DNA of 64,000 nt from Bowmanella sp. JS7-9 (GTDB lineage Bacteria > Pseudomonadota > Gammaproteobacteria > Enterobacterales > Alteromonadaceae). The notes below the pieces were generated by a model, which did not search any database, was not told the DNA's origin, and was given only the letters and a program-made list of their open reading frames with translations. The DNA is taken from positions 62,001-126,000 of the forward strand of contig NZ_JXSY01000011.1 in NCBI RefSeq assembly GCF_004329715.1, given 5' to 3'. The first letter of the stretch is position 1, and each line of letters starts with the position of its first letter. The position numbers and the translations under genes were made by a program. Of the stretch, positions 46,191 to 55,735 are shown in pieces.

Positions 46191-47537
46191 TTACTTATGC
46201 ATGCCGAGCTTTTTCTCCAGATAGTGGATGTTAGTACCACCATTACGGAAATTTTCATCTGCCATAATAGTACGCTGTAATGGCACATTGGTTTTAATGC
46301 CATCTACCACTAATTCATCCAGCGCCAGACGCATACGGGCAATCGCCACGTCACGGCTTTCACCATAGGTGATCAGTTTGCCTATCATAGAGTCATAGTT
46401 TGGCGGTACTGAATAACCGGCATAAATATGCGAATCCCAGCGCACGCCCAAACCACCTGGTGAATGGAACATGCTGATTTTGCCTGGAGACGGAATAAAG
46501 GTATTCGGGTCTTCGGCATTAATCCGGCACTCGATCGCATGACCGCGAATTTGAATCTGCGACTGATCAATGGACAGAGGCTGACCGGCAGCAATGCGCA
46601 GCTGCTCTTTAATAAGGTCAACGCCAGTGATCATTTCAGATACCGGGTGTTCTACCTGAATTCGGGTGTTCATCTCAATGAAATAGAACTCACCGTTTTC
46701 GTACAGGAATTCGAAAGTACCGGCACCGCGATAGCCGATTTCAATACAGGCACGACAGCAACGTTCGCCAATTTTGGCGCGCATTTCCGGTGTAATGCCC
46801 GGTGCAGGTGCTTCTTCCACTACTTTCTGGTGGCGACGTTGCATGGAGCAGTCACGCTCACCTAAATGGATCGCTTTGCCCTGTCCGTCAGCCAGAACCT
46901 GGATTTCCACGTGGCGTGGATTTTCCAGGAACTTCTCCATATAAACCATGGAGTTACCGAATGCTGCACCGGCTTCGGCGCGGGTCATTTCGATGGATTT
47001 AATCAGTTCGGCTTCGCTGCGTACGACGCGCATGCCGCGACCACCACCGCCGCCAGCGGCTTTGACGATAATCGGATAGCCAATGCGTTTAGCGATGGCT
47101 TTATTCTTTGCCTCGTCATCACCTAAGGGACCGTCAGAACCAGGTACACAAGGTACGCCTGCTTTTTTCATGGCGTTAATGGCAGAGACTTTATCGCCCA
47201 TCAGACGGATAGTGTCGGCTGTTGGACCAATAAAGACGAAGCCGCTTTTCTCAACGACCTCGGCGAACTCGGCGTTTTCTGCCAGGAAACCGTAACCCGG
47301 GTGAATGGCGATAGAGTTTGTCACCTCAGCCGCAGCAATAATGCGCGGGATATTCAGGTAACTCTCGGTGGCGGAAGGGGCACCAATACAGATGGACTCG
47401 TCTGCCAATAATACGTGTTTGAGGTTGCGGTCGGCAGTGGAGTGCACTGCCACAGTTTTTATCCCCAGCTCCTTACAGGCGCGCAGGATACGCAGGGCGA
47501 TTTCGCCCCGGTTTGCTATGAGTACTTTATCCAGCAT
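46191..47537 (-). CDS. accC: Acetyl-CoA carboxylase, biotin carboxylase subunit
   Basis: A 448-aa ATP-grasp enzyme that carboxylates the biotin of AccB, the first step of fatty-acid synthesis. It starts [20 protein letters not shown]; the ATP-binding loop [10 protein letters not shown] (about 163-172), [11 protein letters not shown] and [13 protein letters not shown] are all present. It follows accB by 10 bases and ends at a strong terminator. Intact. Confidence 0.98.
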   Translation of the reverse strand: MLDKVLIANRGEIALRILRACKELGIKTVAVHSTADRNLKHVLLADESICIGAPSATESYLNIPRIIAAAEVTNSIAIHPGYGFLAENAEFAEVVEKSGFVFIGPTADTIRLMGDKVSAINAMKKAGVPCVPGSDGPLGDDEAKNKAIAKRIGYPIIVKAAGGGGGRGMRVVRSEAELIKSIEMTRAEAGAAFGNSMVYMEKFLENPRHVEIQVLADGQGKAIHLGERDCSMQRRHQKVVEEAPAPGITPEMRAKIGERCCRACIEIGYRGAGTFEFLYENGEFYFIEMNTRIQVEHPVSEMITGVDLIKEQLRIAAGQPLSIDQSQIQIRGHAIECRINAEDPNTFIPSPGKISMFHSPGGLGVRWDSHIYAGYSVPPNYDSMIGKLITYGESRDVAIARMRLALDELVVDGIKTNVPLQRTIMADENFRNGGTNIHYLEKKLGMHK

Positions 47538-47547
47538 GTCAGTTGCC

Positions 47548-48003
47548 TTATTCGATAACGAACAGCGGCTGATCGAACTCTACAGGTTCCTGATTATCTA
47601 CCAGAATACGCGTAACCGTACCGGCCTTGTCTGCATCGATCTGGTTCATCATTTTCATCGCTTCGACGATACACAGTGGGTCGCCGACTTTAACTTGCTG
47701 ACCAACTTCGACGAAGTTCTTGGAGCCTGGAGAAGGTGCACGGTAGAAGGTGCCTACCATTGGGGATTTCACGGTGTGGCCCGCAATTTCATTCGCCGGG
47801 GCGGCTGGTGCTGGTGCAGCGGCAGGTGCGGCAACTGCAGCAGGAGCGGCTACCGGAGCAGGCACGCTGTAATGCACCGGTGCTGGCATGGCGCTATGGC
47901 CGCGATGAATACGTACCGATTCTTCACCTTCAGTGATTTCCAGTTCGGCGATGCCTGATTCTTCTACCAACTCGATCAGTTTTTTAATTTTGCGAATATC
48001 CAT
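47548..48003 (-). CDS. accB: Biotin carboxyl carrier protein
   Basis: A 151-aa protein with the N-terminal [17 protein letters not shown], a flexible Ala/Pro-rich linker in the middle, and the biotinyl domain with the attachment Lys in [10 protein letters not shown] (about 117). It is the carrier for AccC and the carboxyltransferase, second in an aroQ-accB-accC operon. Confidence 0.98.
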   Translation of the reverse strand: MDIRKIKKLIELVEESGIAELEITEGEESVRIHRGHSAMPAPVHYSVPAPVAAPAAVAAPAAAPAPAAPANEIAGHTVKSPMVGTFYRAPSPGSKNFVEVGQQVKVGDPLCIVEAMKMMNQIDADKAGTVTRILVDNQEPVEFDQPLFVIE

Positions 48004-48021
48004 GAAAAACTCTCTTCTGTT

Positions 48022-48459
48022 CTATTGAGTGGCCAGCTGTTTGCAAGCCGCGATTAATGCGAATTCGTATCCTTGTGCACCAAGACCGCAAATGACCCCT
48101 TTCGCCAAGTCGGACAAATAGGAATGCTGGCGGAAGGATTCACGCGCATGAATATTGCTCAGATGTACTTCGATAAATGGAATCGCCACCGCCGCCAGAG
48201 CGTCACGGATGGCAACACTGGTGTGGGTAAAGGCACCGGGGTTAATCAGGATAAAATCCTGCTCGCCCATCGCCTGCTGAATGCAGTCGATAATCTCGTG
48301 CTCAGCATTCGATTGCATATGCGTCAACTGCACACCCTGTTGCTGCGCAACCTGTTGCAGGTGGTCGACGATATCATTCAGTGTTTGCGAACCATAAATA
48401 TGCGGTTCACGTTTGCCTAACATGTTCAGGTTAGGCCCATTTATCAGTAAAATTTTCAC
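48022..48459 (-). CDS. aroQ: Type II 3-dehydroquinate dehydratase
   Basis: A 145-aa enzyme of the shikimate pathway. The N-terminus [17 protein letters not shown] with the active-site Tyr in PHIYG, ending in [17 protein letters not shown] and GLGAQGYE, fits AroQ. A GTG start at 48459 gives the family length; no strong SD is visible there and an upstream ATG at 48492 is possible. It leads the operon with accB, as in other gammaproteobacteria. Confidence 0.95.
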   Translation of the reverse strand: MKILLINGPNLNMLGKREPHIYGSQTLNDIVDHLQQVAQQQGVQLTHMQSNAEHEIIDCIQQAMGEQDFILINPGAFTHTSVAIRDALAAVAIPFIEVHLSNIHARESFRQHSYLSDLAKGVICGLGAQGYEFALIAACKQLATQ

Positions 48460-48671
48460 AATATTGCTGCGATCTTGTTGGTAAAACACCATCCTGCACA
48501 ATTTTTCGTGAGAGATCGAGTTGTTGTTCTCGAAGTTGCGCAAAAAAGCAACAGTTACCCACGGGTTTTATTGCATTATAGAGATGCCTGTTTATTTAGC
48601 AGCAAAATACTGGTCTTATCAGCGAAGATGCCGGCAAAGTTTTCTGGGATTTGCCGGCAATTGATGACGCG

Positions 48672-49988
48672 CTATTTGCGCAATTGGCAGCCTTTAACGG
48701 CATAGAAAAGAATAAACAGGTAGCAGGGCAGCATCATCCAGTAGGCTGCCTGATTACCCAACGAGGACGCAAGCGCGCCGTACACGAAGGGCAATAACGC
48801 ACCACCTGCGATCCCCATTATGAGTAATGCAGAGCCTTTGGCGGTGAAGTTACCCAACCCCGCCAGCGCCAATGGCCAAACTGCAGGCCAGACAATGGCA
48901 TTGGCCAGGCCCAACAGGGCGACAAACGTGATGGTATCCGGTACGGTGGCAATGCCCGTCCAACCCCATAGCAAACTGGCGACCGCGTGACTCTCGTGGG
49001 ATGAATACACGACCGCCAAGGATAACATGACACCTAACACCGCAGAGGCGCCCAGCGCCTGCCGTTGATTAATGACGCGCGGAATTAACGCCAGCCCCAG
49101 CACGTAGCCAAGTACCATAAAGGCCATGGTATAGGAGGTGAGTGCGGTCGCATTGGCAACGCCAAGCTGAGAGCCGAATAAGCCGATGGTGTCGCCGGCG
49201 ATGACTTCGACGCCAACATAAATAAACAAGGTTGCTACACCTAACAGTAGATGGGGAAACTCCATGACACTGCGCTTGTTTTCCGTTTCTGCTGCGTGCG
49301 TTTCGTCTGACAAATCCAATTCTGGCAGGCCAGATTTGCTGAACACAAAGGCCAGAACAAACAAGGCAATCGCCAGCCCTAAATAGGGCATCACCAGTCC
49401 ATTGGCTAATTGAGCGATTTGCTCGGCCTTTTCGGTCTCGTTCAGGGCATTGATGGTTTTCTCATTGACCCCGCTAAATTCACCCAGCACCAGTGCGGTA
49501 AACAGCAACGGCGCAACAACGCCTGCGAGTTTATTGAGGATCCCCATGATGGAGATACGTACCGCCGCACTCTCTTGTGGACCAATTTTGACAATGTAGG
49601 GGTTCGATGCGGTTTGCAGGATAGTCAGACCGCTGCCAATCACAAACTGTCCCAGCAGGAAGACCAGAAACCAGTGAGTTTGCGCGGCAGGGATAAACAA
49701 TAAACAGCCCATTGCAATCAGACATAAACCTAGCGTCATTGAACGCCGGTAGCCCACCTTGTCGAGAATCAGTGACATGGGGAATGCCATCACCGTATAG
49801 GCGATATAAAAACTAAACGTGATAAACATCGCCTGAATTTCCGTGAGTTCGCAGACGATTTTCAAAAATGGCAACAAAGAGCCATTTAACCAGGTAATAA
49901 ATCCAAAAATGAAAAACAATGTGCCGATGATGACCATAGGCATCAGGCTGCTGGGTTGGCGTGTCGCCATGGCTTGTGACGTATGCAT
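48672..49988 (-). CDS. nagP: NagP-type GlcNAc transporter (MFS)
   Basis: A 438-aa, 12-helix MFS transporter of the FucP/GluP group: FIFGFITWLNGSLLPFLK near the start, then GSGLTILQTASNPYI. In Alteromonadales this family transports N-acetylglucosamine. It ends the nagK-nagB-nagA-nagP operon, 19 bases after nagA, which favours GlcNAc as the substrate rather than glucose or fucose. The ATG at 49988 is used because the longer frame to 50192 lies inside nagA and is not hydrophobic. Confidence 0.88.
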   Translation of the reverse strand: MHTSQAMATRQPSSLMPMVIIGTLFFIFGFITWLNGSLLPFLKIVCELTEIQAMFITFSFYIAYTVMAFPMSLILDKVGYRRSMTLGLCLIAMGCLLFIPAAQTHWFLVFLLGQFVIGSGLTILQTASNPYIVKIGPQESAAVRISIMGILNKLAGVVAPLLFTALVLGEFSGVNEKTINALNETEKAEQIAQLANGLVMPYLGLAIALFVLAFVFSKSGLPELDLSDETHAAETENKRSVMEFPHLLLGVATLFIYVGVEVIAGDTIGLFGSQLGVANATALTSYTMAFMVLGYVLGLALIPRVINQRQALGASAVLGVMLSLAVVYSSHESHAVASLLWGWTGIATVPDTITFVALLGLANAIVWPAVWPLALAGLGNFTAKGSALLIMGIAGGALLPFVYGALASSLGNQAAYWMMLPCYLFILFYAVKGCQLRK

Positions 49989-50007
49989 GGGGTACCTTTT
50001 ATTGTCG

Positions 50008-51144
50008 TTATCGGTTTGCAGAACAATCAAACATCTGCGTACCGCCAATCCAGGTATGGGTGACGTGCAGATCCTGACTAAATAGGGTGAAATCGGCGCG
50101 TTTGCCTTTGGCCAGATGGCCAATGGAATCGAATCCGAGGAATTGTGCGGGTGTTGCGCTGGCCATTTGCAAGGCATCTTCAAGGGGAACACCCAACTGA
50201 TGCATATTGCGTACGGCGCTGGCCATATCCAGCGCGGAACCCGCCAGTGTACCGTTCGGTAATGTTAACTTGTCGCCATCGCGCAGGATTTCAGTGTCCA
50301 GATAAGGCATATTCTGCAGCTCAGACCCAACATGAGCCATGGCATCGGTGACCAGAATCAGTCTTTCAACACCTTTGGTCTTGTAAGCCAATTGACAGGC
50401 TAAATCGCTGACATGGTGTTTATCGACGATCAGGCCGCACCACGCATCGTTGCGTAAAAGCGCTGCGCCCAGCATGCCTGGTGCGCGTCCCGTCAATCCG
50501 GACATGGCGTTGTATAAATGCGTGAACCCGCTGGCACCGGCATCTAAGGCGGCCATCACAGTGTCTGCATCGGCGTTAGAATGACCCAGACATATCTTGA
50601 TGCCACGCTGAGTTAAGTCGCGAATCACATCAGGACTGACGTTTTCTGGTGCCAGAGTCAGCATAACCTGCCCTAAATCTTGGCGGGTGAATAATGCCAA
50701 TTCCGCATCCGATATAGGACGGACACAGTGCTGGGGGTGGATCCCGCGCTTGGGTACACTCAGGTGTGGGCCTTCAAAATGGACGCCAACGATACCGGGC
50801 AATGATGTCGCGATAGCCTCAGCGATTGCGTCTGCCGCCTGTTGCATCACCGACAATTCATCCGTGATGAGTGTTGGCAACATCGACGTAGTGCCATATC
50901 GGCTATGGCCGTTTATCATCGCCTTAAGGCAGTCGGAATTGGGCTGTTGATTAAACAGCATGCCACCACCGCCATTGACCTGAATGTCGACCAGTCCTGC
51001 GCTAACAATGCCTGGCAGCACTGTTCCTGTGGCTTCGCTGTCAGGACGAAAGTCGACAATAAGCCCATCTTCAACTGAAAACGCGACATGCTTATGCCAC
51101 TGCGTGCCATCAAACAATTGCGCTGCGAAATAATGGTCAGTCAT
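50008..51144 (-). CDS. nagA: N-acetylglucosamine-6-phosphate deacetylase
   Basis: A 378-aa amidohydrolase that removes acetate from GlcNAc-6-P. The metal/substrate elements VHFEGPHL, LGHSNADAD, THLYNAMSG and VTDAMAHVGS are present. Family length and no defect. It lies 8 bases after the nagB-II gene in the nag operon. Confidence 0.96.
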   Translation of the reverse strand: MTDHYFAAQLFDGTQWHKHVAFSVEDGLIVDFRPDSEATGTVLPGIVSAGLVDIQVNGGGGMLFNQQPNSDCLKAMINGHSRYGTTSMLPTLITDELSVMQQAADAIAEAIATSLPGIVGVHFEGPHLSVPKRGIHPQHCVRPISDAELALFTRQDLGQVMLTLAPENVSPDVIRDLTQRGIKICLGHSNADADTVMAALDAGASGFTHLYNAMSGLTGRAPGMLGAALLRNDAWCGLIVDKHHVSDLACQLAYKTKGVERLILVTDAMAHVGSELQNMPYLDTEILRDGDKLTLPNGTLAGSALDMASAVRNMHQLGVPLEDALQMASATPAQFLGFDSIGHLAKGKRADFTLFSQDLHVTHTWIGGTQMFDCSANR

Positions 51145-51152
51145 GTTTCGTC

Positions 51153-52151
51153 CTAGAGAGTTTGCGTCACTTTATTCAGTCCAACGGGCGCATCGGGATT
51201 GCGTCCCATGCTACATGCAATTTGTTCAATATCCAGATAAAAGCGTTGCAGTAAGGTCAGTGGCGCGAGACGCGGATGAACGTCAGATCCTACCTGGTGC
51301 ATGGAGGCAATCGGCGCACCCCGGCGTGTCAGTTCGGCCATTTGTTCACCGTGGGCAGTGGCGCTTTCATCCTCAATGCGTAAATCCAGTACCGGTAACT
51401 GATTGGCTACCAGAGTAACCGGGCCATGCAAAAATTCTGCGCTACTGAAGGACTCAGCATGGATGCCACACACTTCTTTTAGCTTCAATGCGATTTCACG
51501 ACTGATGGCATAGCCAAAGCCTCGTCCAAGTACGACACAATGCTTAAGCGGGGTGATAAACGCTACTGATAGTTGGGGCGGGCTGGCTACGGTATCGGCT
51601 AAATGCTGGGGTAAGGTGTTTAACGCAGACAACAGATCGGATTTTTTACCCCAGTGGGCGACTAACTGCAGCAATGCGCTGAGGGTAGCTAAATAACTTT
51701 TGGTGGCAGCGACAGCGTGCTCTTTTTCCGCGCACAACGGCACCACCACATTGGCCTTTTCGGCAAGTGGAGAAGACTCGTCATTGACCAAAGCAACAAC
51801 CAGCGCGCCCGCTTTGCGGGCCGCATCTACCTGAGTGAGAATGTCCGGGCTTCGTCCTGACTGGGAAATGCAGATGACTAATGCGCGATCCAACTTGAGT
51901 GACTGGCCATAAATACTGGTGACGGACGGGGCGGCGGCACAAACCGGCACATTTAACTCCACCTCAATCAGATATTTGGCGAATACGCCGGCATGATCGG
52001 ATGAACCTCGTCCAACCATGTACACCATGGCAGGATTAAAATCACGAATGGTATTGCCTAATTCGGCACAAATGGCGGCATTGTGTTGTAATTGATTGGC
52101 GATCACTCGCGCTGCATCGGCGGCTTCGCGCGCCATAATCGAACTATTCAT
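51153..52151 (-). CDS. nagB-II: SIS-domain glucosamine-6-phosphate deaminase (NagB-II)
   Basis: A 332-aa protein with two SIS domains (VGRGSSDHAG and CISQSGRSPD in the first; VLGRGFGYAIS and LHGPVTL in the second). This is the NagB-II/AgaS type, an isofunctional replacement of classical NagB that deaminates GlcN-6-P to fructose-6-P, known from Alteromonadales nag operons. The ATG at 52151 overlaps the nagK stop by 8 bases. The longer frame to 52232 runs into nagK. Confidence 0.92.
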   Translation of the reverse strand: MNSSIMAREAADAARVIANQLQHNAAICAELGNTIRDFNPAMVYMVGRGSSDHAGVFAKYLIEVELNVPVCAAAPSVTSIYGQSLKLDRALVICISQSGRSPDILTQVDAARKAGALVVALVNDESSPLAEKANVVVPLCAEKEHAVAATKSYLATLSALLQLVAHWGKKSDLLSALNTLPQHLADTVASPPQLSVAFITPLKHCVVLGRGFGYAISREIALKLKEVCGIHAESFSSAEFLHGPVTLVANQLPVLDLRIEDESATAHGEQMAELTRRGAPIASMHQVGSDVHPRLAPLTLLQRFYLDIEQIACSMGRNPDAPVGLNKVTQTL

Positions 52152-53019
52152 TGACGTCCTCACGACAAAATAAGATGGCACCGTATTCAGGTGCAAATTG
52201 AGCGGGTTGAATAAATTGCTGCACAGTGGCATGCAGATACGGTGTTATTTTGTGCGCCAGTCCGCCAATAAACGACAGCCTCGGTGCCCCTTGTTCACGT
52301 AATTTTGCTGCCAGCCGGCTGAGATAGTCAGCCCCGTCGAGAATAATCGCATGTGCTATGGGGTCGTCCTGCTCTGCGCAGGCGAAGACTTGTGGAGCGA
52401 GGCTGGCAAATTCGGCCGGTCGAGCGGTTAAGTAACGTTGAACTAATTCCGCGCTATTACGGCTGCCACTGTGAGCCAGCACCGCTTCGGTTAGCAGGGT
52501 ATGCGCGGTTAATCCATCTAATGACTCAAGGCAATGACGAACCGCCTGATTGCCGAGCCAGGCACCGCTGCCTTTGTCGCCCAGGCCAAAACCATGGCCA
52601 CCCATTTCCAACTGCAGGTGATCACGTAAATAAACCCCAGAACTACCGGTACCCACGATCACAATCGCACCATTTTCACCATTGTGTGCGCCCAACGCGG
52701 CGATATGCAGGTCTGTGGTCAGATGCATCGATATAAATGGGTGTTGCCATTGCAACATTTTGTCCCGGTAAACAGGCAGGTTCACCCCGGCAAGGCCAAT
52801 GCCCGCGTGGATGCGGTTAATATCGTCGCTACTCAGGCCAGCCTGAATGAGCGCCGCCATCACGGCCTGCTCAATAGAGTGCAGGGTTTGAGAAAAATCC
52901 CGCGCAGGGTTAGCAGGTCCGGCAACACTGGTTGCCAGTACATTTCCTGCGGCATCTTCCAGTCGGGCTTTGCACTTGGTGCCGCCGCCATCAATGCCAA
53001 TAAAAAGTGGTGCTTTCAC
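52144..53019 (-). CDS. nagK: N-acetylglucosamine kinase (BadF/BadG-type)
   Basis: A 291-aa sugar kinase of the ASKHA fold: IGIDGGGTKCKARL at the start, IVGTGSSG in the phosphate loop and GDKGSGAWLG. It phosphorylates GlcNAc to GlcNAc-6-P in the cytoplasm. It is the first gene of the nag operon, with a NagR operator 72 bases upstream. A more general name (ATPase BadF/BadG) would be used outside this context. Confidence 0.9.
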   Translation of the reverse strand: MKAPLFIGIDGGGTKCKARLEDAAGNVLATSVAGPANPARDFSQTLHSIEQAVMAALIQAGLSSDDINRIHAGIGLAGVNLPVYRDKMLQWQHPFISMHLTTDLHIAALGAHNGENGAIVIVGTGSSGVYLRDHLQLEMGGHGFGLGDKGSGAWLGNQAVRHCLESLDGLTAHTLLTEAVLAHSGSRNSAELVQRYLTARPAEFASLAPQVFACAEQDDPIAHAIILDGADYLSRLAAKLREQGAPRLSFIGGLAHKITPYLHATVQQFIQPAQFAPEYGAILFCREDVNE

Positions 53020-53090
53020 AGGGCTAATCCCTCGTTAAACATGGTGGGAGTGTCCTTGCCTGAATAACTGATTGAGCAGTTTATCAACAA

Positions 53091-53108
53091 AATGACAGCG
53101 TTGTCATT
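53091..53108. promoter_or_regulatory. NagR operator upstream of nagK operon
   Basis: AATGACAGCGTTGTCATT, an 18-bp imperfect palindrome matching the NagR site AATGACAnCGnTGTCATT. It lies between the hexosaminidase stop and the nagK start and matches the sites before the TonB-receptor operon. Confidence 0.9.
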
Positions 53109-53146
53109 TTGTTTTTGCAGGTCGGATGTGGTGTTTATTCTCATGG

Positions 53147-55735
53147 TTATTGAACCTGTTGTACCCGGCTGGTGTGGTCGGAGCCAGGCACGCGCGCGCG
53201 CACCCGCACCCGCACTGCACGATTACCAACATCAAATGGCGCCAGGTAGGTTTGCCAGCCGCTGTCAGCCAGCTGATATTCAGCAACTAAACCAGCAAAA
53301 GGCAGTGTCATATACAAACGTCCATCGTTAACCTGTGCGCCGGGTAGTGGAGTACGGTATGCAATCTGATGTTCACTCAACATAGGTAGCCAACGGTTGC
53401 TGAGTTGATTGCTAAATTGCCACCAATCTGCATTTCTCAGGGCAATGCGTGTATCGTCCATATGCCGGGTTTGCGCGGAATAAGCCCGCCCCGCCTGATA
53501 GGCTTGTTCCCACGGGGCCACATGCCAGGCTCGCTCGGCGACACTGAATAAGCGCGGATAAAGCATATACTCTGCGCGTTCGTCACTACGAACCGTTTCG
53601 CTCCATAATTGTGCTTGTAAGCCTATGATATTCTCCGGTTTCTTTAACGGAGTAGGATCTTTGTCCGCGTATGGATTGCCCATTCGATCAGGCCAAATTT
53701 CTGCGTGTGCAGGCAGATTGGCGGGCATAAACTGAAAAATTTGCTCACTGTCGGTGGCGCGCGAACCCCAATAGTAGCCGGGCTCTTTCGGATCTGATTC
53801 GTAGGGAAAGTCCAAGTAAAGCATATCGGGAAACGACAATACGACCTGCATGCCTTGATTGGCCATGTCGTGAGTACGTGCACTGCCGCCCCAAAACAGG
53901 GTGTCCCACACGTTAGATTGAATCGGGCGTGGCAACGCGCGGGGATTGGCATGGGAGAGGCCATCACTCCAGGCTCCGGGGATCATGCCGCGCTGACTGA
54001 CCATATTGGCGACTTTCTCGACAAAATAGGCGCTTAGCTGCTTGGCCTCGGTAAGTTCTGGTTGCCGTGCAATTAGCGCCTGACATGCCGGTGAATCCTG
54101 CCATGCGCCAGCGGTCTCGTCCGCGCCGATATGGTAGCGGGTTAGGGGAACGCCGGCCTCTTTATGCAGAATCTGCACTTCATCCAGCACCTTATTAACG
54201 AAAGCGTAGGTACTGTCGATGCAGGGATTCAGGGTATTGTCGTGGTAGTGCTGGATCGACGAATAGTGGCTCTGATCCTGTGGTTCACTCAGGTAATACT
54301 GGTTGGCTGCGTCGGATTGCTCGGCCTGCATTAATTTCCGGTACCGTGCCTGCATCGCAACGATGGCCGCACGTGAATGGCCCGGCATATCCAGAGCAGG
54401 AATAACCTCGATATGACGCTGAGCAGCATAACGTAGCAGGCCAATATAATCTTCGCGGCTGTAGTAGCCATTAACCTGTGATGTGGGATCGACACCAGCG
54501 CCCAGTTGCGGCAACAGACAATGCTCTTCGGTTAAATCCAGACAACGTTTGCCGCCGACTTCGGTTAGCTCAGGCAAGTCCTGTATTTGCAGACGCCAAC
54601 CTTCATCATCTGCCAGATGTAAATGCAGGGTGTTCAGTTTCACAGCAGCCATCACATCCAATAAGCGTTGGACAAAGGCGACACTGCGGAAGTTTCGCGC
54701 GACATCTAAATGTAAACCACGCAGCGGATAGCGCGGCGCATCGCTGATTGAGCCGAGTGGTAAGCTGGTGTCTGATGAACGATATAGTTGCGCTAATGTC
54801 ATTAGCGCGTAAAAGCGCCCCTGCTCTGTGGCAGCGCGGATCTCGATGCCTTCATGCTGGATTGTCAGCGCATAGGCCTCATCACCCAGAGTTGAATCCA
54901 GAGTAAATAATACCGCCTCGCCATTGTTTTGCAGCGGGAGTCCAAACCAGGTTAGAAAGTGCGAGAGCGTCGCCTGATTCCGGGAATCTGCGGGTAGTGA
55001 GATTCCGTTAGTGAGAGTGCGTCGCTCTGATTGCCAGTCACTTGTTTGTACGGAGGGCAACACCCTGGGACTTGCAGACAGCGGCAGGGTTTGCAGTGCA
55101 GATTGCTGTTGAAAGCGCCACGTGGCATCAACCAGCGGCATGTTGTCATCCGGATTGCGTTTTCGTTGTTGCGGTGTTTCAAATGCGGCGACGTGTGCCG
55201 CGCGTGCAAGTGGGTCGCCATCGCGCTTAACTTCGCGGGTGGCGCTGATCACTTGTGGTGTTAAACCCGGTGCTTCAACAATAAAATTGGGGAATAAACC
55301 TGATTCACTGACAAGCCAGTTAGGCCCCTTAAACAAAATACGGTATTGCCCGGCGTTAACCTGTTGCCCGGTTTTGACCGTAATTTTATGCAGATCACCA
55401 TTAATATGCTGCAGTTCAAACAGCTCGCTGTCATGCCAACCGATGGGCGAAATATGACTGAAGTAAATACGCCAATCCGCTGGCATGGCCGCAGGCAGGG
55501 TCAGGTCCAATTGTGCCAGATAACATTGTGCCGATGCTGCCGGACAATCTTCCACATCCAGATTTGACAGCACAGTCAACCGTACACCGATTTGTTCAGC
55601 GGCCGTATCCAGTGTTTGTTGTGCCGATATGGCTGGCGTTGGCGTGGCTTTCGGTTGGCAGGCCAACATGCAAATCAGTGCAGCGATGGTTACAAACAGT
55701 CTGCCGGTCTGGCGTAATGAAACCCGGTTAATCAT
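53147..55735 (-). CDS. Beta-N-acetylhexosaminidase (GH20), lipoprotein
   Basis: An 862-aa enzyme with a lipoprotein signal (LICMLACQ, Cys at about 26), so it is probably anchored in the outer membrane. A CHB_HEX-type N-terminal domain, a GH20b domain and the catalytic TIM barrel follow, with the Asp-Glu pair in HIGADETAGAW (about 539-540) and an HLHLADDEGWRLQI segment. A C-terminal Ig-like CHB_HEX_C part ends it. It splits GlcNAc from chitooligosaccharides. Its ATG overlaps the upstream halogenase-like stop (ATGA). A stretch near the end is Arg/Val-Arg rich (VRVRVRARV), from a CG-repeat in the DNA. Confidence 0.93.
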   Translation of the reverse strand: MINRVSLRQTGRLFVTIAALICMLACQPKATPTPAISAQQTLDTAAEQIGVRLTVLSNLDVEDCPAASAQCYLAQLDLTLPAAMPADWRIYFSHISPIGWHDSELFELQHINGDLHKITVKTGQQVNAGQYRILFKGPNWLVSESGLFPNFIVEAPGLTPQVISATREVKRDGDPLARAAHVAAFETPQQRKRNPDDNMPLVDATWRFQQQSALQTLPLSASPRVLPSVQTSDWQSERRTLTNGISLPADSRNQATLSHFLTWFGLPLQNNGEAVLFTLDSTLGDEAYALTIQHEGIEIRAATEQGRFYALMTLAQLYRSSDTSLPLGSISDAPRYPLRGLHLDVARNFRSVAFVQRLLDVMAAVKLNTLHLHLADDEGWRLQIQDLPELTEVGGKRCLDLTEEHCLLPQLGAGVDPTSQVNGYYSREDYIGLLRYAAQRHIEVIPALDMPGHSRAAIVAMQARYRKLMQAEQSDAANQYYLSEPQDQSHYSSIQHYHDNTLNPCIDSTYAFVNKVLDEVQILHKEAGVPLTRYHIGADETAGAWQDSPACQALIARQPELTEAKQLSAYFVEKVANMVSQRGMIPGAWSDGLSHANPRALPRPIQSNVWDTLFWGGSARTHDMANQGMQVVLSFPDMLYLDFPYESDPKEPGYYWGSRATDSEQIFQFMPANLPAHAEIWPDRMGNPYADKDPTPLKKPENIIGLQAQLWSETVRSDERAEYMLYPRLFSVAERAWHVAPWEQAYQAGRAYSAQTRHMDDTRIALRNADWWQFSNQLSNRWLPMLSEHQIAYRTPLPGAQVNDGRLYMTLPFAGLVAEYQLADSGWQTYLAPFDVGNRAVRVRVRARVPGSDHTSRVQQVQ

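Noticed and set aside
53176-53220. GC-rich dinucleotide run in the hexosaminidase 3' end as a regulatory repeat
   Set aside because: It is in frame coding for Val/Arg alternation at the C-terminus and needs no other explanation.
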